A DNA stretch of 39,581 nucleotides from Streptomyces toyocaensis (GTDB taxonomy: Bacteria; Actinomycetota; Actinomycetes; Streptomycetales; Streptomycetaceae), in assembly GCF_000725125.1 (NCBI RefSeq), contig NZ_JFCB01000048.1:1-39581 (forward strand). Reading direction: 5' to 3'. Position 1 is the first letter of the stretch, and the number at the start of each line of letters is the position of its first letter. Shown piece after piece: positions 33,827-39,581 of the stretch. The translations under genes were made by a program, and so were the position numbers. Under the pieces are notes generated by a model that saw nothing but the letters and a program-made list of their open reading frames with translations, searched no databases and had not been told where the DNA came from.

Positions 33827-34866
33827 AACTGGGCCGTCCTCCGCCGTCGTACGAGAAAGATGAAGACCGGGCCGCCGAGGATCGCGGTGACGATGCCGAC
33901 CTGGAGTTCGGCGGGCCGGGCCACGATCCGGCCGAGCACGTCGGCGCCGAGCAGCAGCACGGGCGACAGGATCGCCGCGTACGGCAGGATCCAGCGCTGG
34001 TCGGGCCCCGTGAAGGAACGCACGACGTGCGGCACCATCAGACCGACGAACATGATCGGCCCGCAGGCGGCGGTCGCCGCCCCGCTCAGCACGGTCGCGG
34101 CCAGCATGGACAGCGCCCGGGTGCGGTTGAGGTGGGCGCCGAGGGCCTTGGCGGTGTCGTCGCCCATGGCCATGGCGTTCAGCGGCCGGGCGAGCGCCAG
34201 CGCCAGCAGCGAACCGGCCAGCAGGAAGGGCACCACCTGAGTGATGGTCGAGTCGCTCCCGGAGGCCAGCGAACCCACCGTCCAGAAACGCATCCTGCCG
34301 AGCGCGGCGTCGTCGAGGATCATGATCGCCTGGAGATAGCCGTACAGCGCCGCGCTGACTGCCGTACCGGCGAGAGCCAGCCGCACCGGGGTCGCGCCCC
34401 GGCTGCCGCCGAGGAACCACACCAGCGCGCCGACCGCCGCCGCGCCGAAGAACGCGAACCACACGTACCCGGACAGCGAGGTGACGCCGAAGAAGGTGAT
34501 GGCGGTGACCACGGCCGCGGAGGCGCCCGCGTTGATGCCGAGCAGTCCGGGATCGGCCAGGGGGTTGCGGGTCAGTGCCTGGAGGACCGCGCCCGCGAGG
34601 CCGAGCGCGGCGCCGGCGAGCAGTCCCAGGACGGTTCGTGACAACCTGTCCGCCACGACGACGTCACCGTAGGTGCCCGACGCGTGGAACAGGCCGTGCC
34701 ACACCTGCCCCAGGGACAGCTCCTTCGCCCCGACCGCGATGCTGGCCAGCGTGACCAGCACCAGGATCACGACGGAGACGAGCAGCCCGAGGACGCGTAT
34801 CGCCCGGCGATTCGGGGGCGCGGGGGCACATTCCGCGCGCTGTTCGGGGGGACTCTCGACCAACAC
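33823..34866 (-). CDS. Iron-siderophore ABC transporter permease 1 (FecCD family)
   Basis: A 347-residue FecCD/BtuC-type permease with about ten membrane helices after a short cytoplasmic N terminus. Signatures: RLSRTVLGLLAGAALGLAGAVLQ, RNPLADPGLLGINAGA, GDDTAKALGAH before the coupling helix, and VGLMVPHVVR. The GTG at 34866 lies only four bases from the iron box, so the mRNA is probably leaderless or nearly so. It is the first gene of the three-gene importer. No periplasmic/lipoprotein binding protein gene is present on either side in this window. Confidence 0.94.
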   Translation of the reverse strand: MLVESPPEQRAECAPAPPNRRAIRVLGLLVSVVILVLVTLASIAVGAKELSLGQVWHGLFHASGTYGDVVVADRLSRTVLGLLAGAALGLAGAVLQALTRNPLADPGLLGINAGASAAVVTAITFFGVTSLSGYVWFAFFGAAAVGALVWFLGGSRGATPVRLALAGTAVSAALYGYLQAIMILDDAALGRMRFWTVGSLASGSDSTITQVVPFLLAGSLLALALARPLNAMAMGDDTAKALGAHLNRTRALSMLAATVLSGAATAACGPIMFVGLMVPHVVRSFTGPDQRWILPYAAILSPVLLLGADVLGRIVARPAELQVGIVTAILGGPVFIFLVRRRRTAQL

Positions 34867-34870
34867 GCAG

Positions 34871-34889
34871 TTAGGTTAGCCTACCCTGC
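34871..34889. promoter_or_regulatory. Iron box (DmdR/IdeR/DtxR operator)
   Basis: TTAGGTTAGCCTACCCTGC matches the DtxR-class consensus TTAGGTTAGSCTAACCTAA at 16 of 19 positions. It lies directly upstream of the siderophore permease start, so the importer should be repressed by the iron-loaded regulator and derepressed under iron limitation. Confidence 0.92.
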
Positions 34890-34938
34890 CAACCGATCAC
34901 GATCCGCGGACCCGGCCTCCCGCCGGCATCGAACGGTC

Positions 34939-35967
34939 TCACAATCCCAGCCGAGCCAGCGCCTTCCCGCCGTCCAGCTCGCACACGCCCTCACCGGCCG
35001 CCGTCCACGCCGCCGCGCACAGCGCCCGCAGCCCGTCGAGCGCGTCACCGTCCCCGTCGAGCTCCAGCCGCGCGGCCCCGGCCGTCGCCGTCCAGCCACC
35101 GCACCGGTGTCCGCCGCCCGCCGCGGAGACCTCCGGCTGCCCGGTGAGCATCCCGCGCAGGTCGGCGTCCACGTACGTCGGCCGGTGCCGCGGCGGCGCG
35201 GCGAGGAGGTGCGCGCCGTCCGTCACACCGGTCAGCACCAGCAGCGAGTCCACCTCGCCGTTGAACGCGCCCTCGATGTCCGTGTCCAGCCGGTCGCCCA
35301 CCACCAGCGGCCGCTCCGCGCCCGTCCGCAGGACCGTCTCCCGGTGCATCGGCGGCAGCGGCTTGCCCGCCACCTGCGGCTCGGCACCGGTCGCGATCCG
35401 TACGACCTCCACCGCGGCGCCGTTGCCCGGGGCGATGCCCCGGCCGCTGGGAATCGTCAGGTCGGTGTTGGACGCGAACCACGGCACCCCGCGCGCGACG
35501 GCGTACGACGCCTCCGCGAACCGTCCCCACGGCAGCTCCGGCCCGCCGTAGCCCTGCACGACCGCCACCGGATCGTCGTCCGCCGACTCCACCGGCACCA
35601 GACCGCGTTCACGCAGCGCCACCCGCAGCCCCTCGCCACCGACCACCAGCACCCGGGAGCCCTGCGGCACCTGGTCGCTGATCAGCCGCGCAACCGCCTG
35701 CGCGGAGGTGATGACGTCACCCGGCTCCGCCGGTATCCCCAGCTCGGTCAGGTGCGCCGCCACGACGTCCGGGGTGCGCAGCGCGTTGTTGGTCACGTAG
35801 GCGAGGTGCATACCGCCCTCCCGCGCCGTGGCGAGCGATTCGACCGCGTGGACGATGGCGTTGCCGCCCGCGTACACCACGCCGTCCAGGTCGAGCAGCG
35901 CCGTGTCGTACGCCTCGCTCAGGGCCTGCCCACTGCCCTCGGGCCTCGTCCTGACGCTCCGGCTCAT
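34939..35967 (-). CDS. HAD-IIA family hydrolase (NagD/PGP-like phosphatase)
   Basis: A 342-residue phosphatase of the haloacid dehalogenase superfamily, subclass IIA. Seen: motif I DLDGVVYAGG with the nucleophile and acid/base aspartates, motif II VTNNALRTP, a C2 cap region containing ASYAVARGVPWFASNTD, the lysine in AGKPLPPMH (motif III) and VGDRLDTDIEGA (motif IV). About 90 residues follow the core. The ATG at 35967 has aggag nine bases upstream. It is divergent from the DUF1015 gene over 72 bp, and the substrate cannot be inferred. Part of a long open minus frame to 37218 is antisense to that gene and is ignored. Confidence 0.92.
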   Translation of the reverse strand: MSRSVRTRPEGSGQALSEAYDTALLDLDGVVYAGGNAIVHAVESLATAREGGMHLAYVTNNALRTPDVVAAHLTELGIPAEPGDVITSAQAVARLISDQVPQGSRVLVVGGEGLRVALRERGLVPVESADDDPVAVVQGYGGPELPWGRFAEASYAVARGVPWFASNTDLTIPSGRGIAPGNGAAVEVVRIATGAEPQVAGKPLPPMHRETVLRTGAERPLVVGDRLDTDIEGAFNGEVDSLLVLTGVTDGAHLLAAPPRHRPTYVDADLRGMLTGQPEVSAAGGGHRCGGWTATAGAARLELDGDGDALDGLRALCAAAWTAAGEGVCELDGGKALARLGL

Positions 35968-36027
35968 TCCGCATCGCTCCTCGTTCGACGGCTTTCCCCC
36001 GATCATCCCCCATGCCACCGGCACCCG

Positions 36028-36033
36028 TACGAT
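36028..36033 (+). promoter_or_regulatory. Putative -10 (TACGAT) for a leaderless transcript
   Basis: TACGAT ends six bases before the ATG at 36040; no Shine-Dalgarno sequence precedes the gene. Confidence 0.5.
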
Positions 36034-36039
36034 GCCGGG

Positions 36040-37329
36040 ATGAACACTGCAGGTCACTCGGAAGCAAAGGCGCCCCGGGGCCTGGAACTCACCCCGTTCC
36101 GAGGCCTTCGTTACGACCCCGACCGGGTCGGCAGCCTGGCCGCCGTGACATCCCCGCCGTACGACGTCGTCGTCCGCCCCGACGGCCTGCACCACCTCCA
36201 GTCCGCCGACCCGTACAACATCGTCCGGCTGATCCTGCCCGAGGCGGCGACGCCCGCGGCCCGCAACGCCCAGGCCGCCGAGACCCTCCGTCGCTGGCGC
36301 GCCGAGGGCGTCCTCGCCGCCGACCCCGAACCGGGCCTGTACGTCTACGAGCAGCGCGACGGCGACGGCCTGGTGCAGCGCGGCGTCATCGGCGTCCTGC
36401 GCGTCTCCGACCCCGACGAGCAACTGGTGCTGCCGCACGAGGACGTCATGCCGCACATCGTCGCCGACCGCGCGGACCTCATGCGGGCCACCTCCGCCAA
36501 CCTCGAACCCCTGTTGCTCACCTACCGCGGCGACGACACCGCGACCGCCACGGCCGGCCTGATCGCCCGCACGGCCGAGCAGCCGCCCCTGCTGGCGACC
36601 ACCACGGAGGACGGTTTCCACCACCGGCTCTGGTCCGTCACCGACCCCGCCGAACTGATTGCGGTACGCCAGGAACTCGCCGGCCACCAGGCGCTCATCG
36701 CCGACGGCCACCACCGCTGGGCGACCTACCGCCGCCTCCGCGCGGAGCATCCTTCCCCCGGCCCCTGGGACCACGGTCTGGTGCTCCTCGTCGACACCAC
36801 CCGCTATCCCCTGCGTGTCCGCGCCATCCACCGGCTGCTGCACAAGGTGCCGGTCGCGGACGCGGTGGCCGCGCTCCACGGCCTCTTCCGCGTCCGCCGC
36901 GTCGACGCGCCGCTGCCCGCGGCGATGGAGGTCCTGGCCGAGGCGGCCTCGGCGGGCAACGCCTTCCTCCTCGCCGGGGACGGCGTCTTCCATCTCGTCG
37001 ACCGTCCGGATCCCGAGCTGCTGGCCCGCACGGTTCCGGCCGACCGCCCGGTGGCCTGGCGCACCCTTGACGCGACCGTCCTGCACGCCACTCTCCTCGA
37101 CCACGTCTGGCGCGTCCCGGACTCCCCCGAGCACATCGCGTACATCCACGACGCGGCCGCCACGGTCGAGAAGGCGGAACACGACGGCGGCACGGGTGTG
37201 CTGATGCACCCGGTGCACGAGGACGTCGTCCGCGACCTCGCGCGCCAGGGTGTCACGATGCCGCGCAAGTCGACGTCGTTCGGCCCGAAGCCCGCTTCGG
37301 GTCTGGTACTGCGGGCGCTCGACCTGTGA
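36040..37329 (+). CDS. DUF1015 family protein
   Basis: A 429-residue soluble protein of DUF1015. Seen: PFRGLRYDPDRVGSLAAVTS then PPYDVV at the N terminus, DPYNIVRLILPE, HEDVMPHIVADRADLM, and the family's most conserved segment LIADGHHRWATYRRLR near residue 225, whose Asp-Gly-His-His cluster looks catalytic or metal-binding. The C terminus ends in MPRKSTSFGPKPASGLVLR. No biochemical role is established to my knowledge. The ATG at 36040 is supported by the conserved N terminus and the TANNNT box; the frame is open upstream into antisense sequence. It ends before a bidirectional hairpin shared with the convergent TPR gene. Confidence 0.92.
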   Translation: MNTAGHSEAKAPRGLELTPFRGLRYDPDRVGSLAAVTSPPYDVVVRPDGLHHLQSADPYNIVRLILPEAATPAARNAQAAETLRRWRAEGVLAADPEPGLYVYEQRDGDGLVQRGVIGVLRVSDPDEQLVLPHEDVMPHIVADRADLMRATSANLEPLLLTYRGDDTATATAGLIARTAEQPPLLATTTEDGFHHRLWSVTDPAELIAVRQELAGHQALIADGHHRWATYRRLRAEHPSPGPWDHGLVLLVDTTRYPLRVRAIHRLLHKVPVADAVAALHGLFRVRRVDAPLPAAMEVLAEAASAGNAFLLAGDGVFHLVDRPDPELLARTVPADRPVAWRTLDATVLHATLLDHVWRVPDSPEHIAYIHDAAATVEKAEHDGGTGVLMHPVHEDVVRDLARQGVTMPRKSTSFGPKPASGLVLRALDL

Positions 37330-37332
37330 CGA

Positions 37333-37362
37333 AGGGGCGGGTCTCCGGAGAGACCCGCCCCT
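37333..37362. terminator. Bidirectional hairpin between convergent genes
   Basis: A 13-bp perfect stem aggggcgggtctc (37333-37345) with its complement (37350-37362) and a 4-base loop, placed between the DUF1015 stop and the TPR gene stop. No T tract. Confidence 0.85.
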
Positions 37363-37387
37363 CGGTGCCGGTTCCGCGACCCGGACG

Positions 37388-39289
37388 TCAGTCCTTGTCG
37401 TCCTCGTCCGCGGCGTCGTCGGCCTCGTCCTTCACGAGGGCGTCGACGAACTCCACACCGTCCAGCTCGGCCAGCCGGTCGGAGGCGTCGGTGCTGCCGT
37501 CCCGGTCGGCCTCCACGGCCTTGGCGAACCACTCGCGTGCCTCACCGCTCCGATCGGCCGCGAGCAGCGCGTCCGCGTACGCGTAGCGCAGCCGCGCGGT
37601 CCAGGGCTGGACGGAGTGGGACGCCAGCTCCGAGCTCTGCAGCGTCACGATCGCCGCGTCCAGCTGCCCCATGTCACGCCGGGCGCCGGCCGCGACGAGC
37701 CTCATCTCGACCTGTCCGGCCTTGTCCAGCTTCTGCACCTCGGGCGCCCCGGCCATGTCCAGTGCCTTCTCCGGCCGCCCGAGCCCACGCTCGCAGTCGG
37801 CCATGAGGGGCCACAGCTCCACGGAGCCGGTCATCCGCCGCGCGGCCCGGAACTCGGCGAGCGCCTCGGAGTACTTCTGGTTGGCGTACGCGGCGAACCC
37901 GGCGGCCTCCCGGACGGCGGCGACACGCGACGCCAGGCGCAGGGCCACCCTGGAGTAGCCGTACGCGCCCTCGGGGTCCTCGTCGATGAGACGGGCGACC
38001 ATCACCAGGTTCTTGGCGACGTCCTCCGCGAGCGTCTTGGGCAGGCTCTGCAGCTCCTGCCGTACGTCCTTGTCGATCTCCTCGCCCGTGACGTCCTCGG
38101 GGATCGGGAGCCGCTTGATGGGCTCGCGGTCGCGATCCCGCTCGTCACGGAAGCGTCCGCCGCCCTGCCGGTCGTCCCGCCCGCGGAACCCGCCGGGCCG
38201 TCCGCCCCGGTCGTCACGGCGGGGGCCGCGGCCACGGTCGTCGCGGCTGCGGTCGTCACGGCCGCGGAAACCGCCGCGCTCGCCGCCTCGGCTGTCGTCG
38301 CGACGGAAGCCGCCCCGGTCACCGCGGTCGTCGCGACGGAAGCCGCCCCGGTCACCGCGGTCGTCGCGACGGAAGCCGCCCCGGTCACCGCGATCCCCGC
38401 GGTCGTCGCGGCGGAACCCACCGCGCTCGCCACGACTGTCGGTGCGCTCGCCCGTACGGCGGTCGTCACGCCGGAAGCCACCACGGTCCCGGTCACGGTC
38501 CCCGCCTCGGCTGTCGTCCCGACGGAAGCCACCGCGGTCACCGCCACGGTCGTCACGGCGGTCGTCACGGCGATCATCACGCCGGTCATCGCGGCGGTAA
38601 CCGCCACGGTCGTCACGGCGGTCGTCACGCCGGAAGCCACCACGGTCATCACGGCGATCATCGCGGCGGTAACCGCCACGGTCGTCACGGCGGTCGTCCT
38701 GACGGAAGCCGCCACGGTCGTCACGGCGGTCGTCACGGCGATCGTCACGTCGGAAGCCACCGCGGTCACCGCCACGGTCGTCACGGCGATCGTCACGCGG
38801 ACCGTAGCCCCGGTCGTCCCGACGGAAGCCACCACGGTCGTCACGCCCACGGAAACCGCCACGGTCACGGTCGCCGCCACGACTGTCGTCCCTGCGGAAA
38901 CCACCGCGGTCACCACGGTCGTCGGTACGGTCCCGGAAGCCACCCCGGTCGCGATCACCGTCTCGGCGGTCGTCCCGACCGCGGTACCCACCGCGCTCGC
39001 CCCCACGGTTGTCGTCGCGTCCTCGGTAGCCCCCACGGTCCGGCCGACCGCCGGCGCGGTCGTCCCGACGGAATCCGCGGTCGCGGTCGCCACCCCGATC
39101 ACGATCCCGGTCGCGGTCGTCACGACGGAAGGGAGGACGGTCTCCGTCCCTGCGGAATCCGCGATCACGGTCAGTGTCACGACGCGGGCCTCCGCGCTGA
39201 CCACCACGGTCAGGGCGGTCCGAGCGGTCACCACTGTCCCGTCGCCGCTGGTCGCGCTCCGGTCGGTCGTCGGGAGAGTTGGTGGACAT
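37388..39289 (-). CDS. TPR protein with long Arg/Asp/Gly repeat domain
   Basis: A 633-residue protein. Residues 1 to about 388 are almost only Arg, Asp, Gly and Phe in short repeats (GGFRRDD, RGDRGGFRRDD, RDDRGGYRRDDR), an RGG/FGG-like intrinsically disordered region. Residues 389-633 form a helical, TPR-like domain (GAYGYSRVALRLASRVAAV, YANQKYSEALAEFRAARR, ARLRYAYADALLAADRSGEA) and an acidic tail. The ATG at 39289 has aggag six bases upstream. Likely properties are RNA binding and condensate formation, by analogy with RGG proteins (inference). It starts about 40 bp past the rRNA operon terminator on the same strand; a TATGCT -10 candidate is at 39316-39321. Long plus-strand open frames here are mirror images of the repeats. 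Confidence 0.9.
   Translation of the reverse strand: MSTNSPDDRPERDQRRRDSGDRSDRPDRGGQRGGPRRDTDRDRGFRRDGDRPPFRRDDRDRDRDRGGDRDRGFRRDDRAGGRPDRGGYRGRDDNRGGERGGYRGRDDRRDGDRDRGGFRDRTDDRGDRGGFRRDDSRGGDRDRGGFRGRDDRGGFRRDDRGYGPRDDRRDDRGGDRGGFRRDDRRDDRRDDRGGFRQDDRRDDRGGYRRDDRRDDRGGFRRDDRRDDRGGYRRDDRRDDRRDDRRDDRGGDRGGFRRDDSRGGDRDRDRGGFRRDDRRTGERTDSRGERGGFRRDDRGDRGDRGGFRRDDRGDRGGFRRDDRGDRGGFRRDDSRGGERGGFRGRDDRSRDDRGRGPRRDDRGGRPGGFRGRDDRQGGGRFRDERDRDREPIKRLPIPEDVTGEEIDKDVRQELQSLPKTLAEDVAKNLVMVARLIDEDPEGAYGYSRVALRLASRVAAVREAAGFAAYANQKYSEALAEFRAARRMTGSVELWPLMADCERGLGRPEKALDMAGAPEVQKLDKAGQVEMRLVAAGARRDMGQLDAAIVTLQSSELASHSVQPWTARLRYAYADALLAADRSGEAREWFAKAVEADRDGSTDASDRLAELDGVEFVDALVKDEADDAADEDDKD
38126..39289. 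repeat. Short in-frame repeats encoding Arg/Asp/Gly, including three identical 33-bp units
   Basis: The region consists of variants of 15-33-bp units built from ggtcgtc, cgacggaagcc and ccgcggtca-type words. Three perfect 33-bp tandem copies occupy 38294-38326, 38327-38359 and 38360-38392 and encode RGDRGGFRRDD. All are multiples of 3, so slippage would change length but keep frame. Confidence 0.85.
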
Positions 39290-39315
39290 CGGTGACTCCT
39301 GTCTTCGGTACCGCA

Positions 39316-39321
39316 AGCATA
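39316..39321 (-). promoter_or_regulatory. Possible -10 (TATGCT) for the TPR gene
   Basis: On the minus strand TATGCT follows directly on the T tract of the rRNA terminator and would give a leader of about 20 bases to the ATG at 39289. No convincing -35 is visible because that position is inside the terminator stem. Confidence 0.3.
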
Positions 39322-39372
39322 AATAAAAAAGGACCCCTGGTCCCAGCTGAACGCTGGTGACCAGGGGTCCTT
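39321..39372 (-). terminator. Intrinsic terminator of the rRNA operon
   Basis: A 14-bp perfect outer stem (39329-39342 with 39359-39372) carries an inner 5-bp stem ccagc/gctgg (39343-39347, 39353-39357) with a 5-base loop. On the minus strand it is followed by a T-rich tract (39321-39330). It lies nine bases past the 5S gene. Confidence 0.95.
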
Positions 39373-39380
39373 CCAAAGAT

Positions 39381-39500
39381 TGTTCGGCGGCGTCCTACTC
39401 TCCCACAGGGTCCCCCCTGCAGTACCATCGGCGCTGTAAGGCTTAGCTTCCGGGTTCGGAATGTAACCGGGCGTTTCCCCTACGCTATGACCACCGAAAC
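39381..39500 (-). rRNA. rrf: 5S ribosomal RNA
   Basis: The minus strand reads GUUUCGGUGGUCAUAGCGUA at its 5' end, contains CCCGGUUACAUUCCGAACCC with the loop A-C core GAAGCUAAGCC, and ends in GGGAGAGUAGGACGCCGCCG plus AACA: the complete Streptomyces-type 5S sequence. The 5' GGUGG pairs with the 3' CCGCC of helix I. Ends are placed by analogy to a 120-nt 5S and may be off by one or two bases. Confidence 0.95.
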
Positions 39501-39581
39501 CCTAATGGTTTCGAGCGAACAAGCACACTTTTCTATTGTCTGTTCTGCTCAAAAGCCGACAACGGTCGTTGTCTCAGAACT
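39501..39581 (-). other. 23S-5S spacer of the rRNA operon (partial)
   Basis: AT-richer sequence upstream of 5S on the minus strand, with AAAAGTGTGCTTGTTCGCTC-like processing-stem material near 39515-39535. The 23S rRNA gene should lie beyond the right edge of the window. Confidence 0.7.

Noticed and set aside
38126..39289. CRISPR array, because of many short repeats
   Set aside because: Units are variable-length, in frame and without unique spacers; they encode Arg/Asp/Gly repeats.
37250..39295. 681-residue Thr/Val/Ala-rich plus-strand frame
   Set aside because: It is the reverse reading of the TPR gene's repeat DNA; no start signal or recognisable domain.

Overview
The window is chromosomal DNA from a high-GC actinobacterium, almost certainly a Streptomyces. 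The evidence is strongly GC-biased codon use, many GTG starts, four-base GTGA/ATGA/TTGA gene overlaps, the blocks aroH-tyrA-cmk-plsC-der, parA-scpA-scpB-rluB and tlyA-nadK-recN, a DmdR/IdeR-type iron box, and an actinobacterial 5S rRNA at the right edge. All family calls come from reading the translated sequence; no database search was run.

Left part (1-10.4 kb). A LivG/LivF-type ABC ATPase pair (LivG cut by the left edge) is followed by two conserved hypothetical genes. A perfect 24-bp bidirectional hairpin then faces a minus-strand operon reading aroH > tyrA > cmk > plsC > der (chorismate to prephenate metabolism, CMP kinase, lysophosphatidate acyltransferase, ribosome-assembly GTPase). A Rieske lipoprotein and a nucleotidyltransferase (plus) meet a second nucleotidyltransferase of the same general family (minus) tail to tail, overlapping by 75 bp.

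The most unusual locus is about 9.6-10.86 kb. A minus-strand gene for an ADP-ribosylglycohydrolase (ARH) sits 3 bp upstream of the second nucleotidyltransferase. Its 5' part, and the adjoining end of an NrtR-like Nudix gene, are broken into 60-170-bp blocks that are reordered and inverted with almost no filler. A palindrome next to the scrambled block may be the old Nudix/NrtR operator. The reading is that an operon Nudix/NrtR > ARH > nucleotidyltransferase (NAD/ADP-ribose related) was shattered in place, or that the sequence is misassembled there.

Middle (10.9-29.4 kb). The minus-strand chromosome-organisation operon is parA > ribbon-helix-helix protein > scpA > scpB > rluB. It is followed by alanine dehydrogenase, a STAND ATPase/TPR protein whose Walker A lysine is arginine, an ADP-ribose pyrophosphatase, CTP synthase with a textbook terminator, a divergent GH15 glycosidase, a PucR regulator, a family-4 glycosyltransferase and recN.

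Right part (29.4-39.6 kb). nadK, tlyA and a small hypothetical gene belong to the recN group. Then come a small SCP2 protein, an iron-box-controlled siderophore ABC importer (two permeases and an ATPase, no binding protein in the window), a HAD-IIA phosphatase, a divergent DUF1015 gene, and a TPR protein with a roughly 390-residue Arg/Asp/Gly repeat domain. The last gene starts about 40 bp beyond the terminator of an rRNA operon whose 5S gene and 23S-5S spacer end the window. Several genes have a TANNNT hexamer 6-7 bases before the ATG and no Shine-Dalgarno sequence, suggesting leaderless transcripts.
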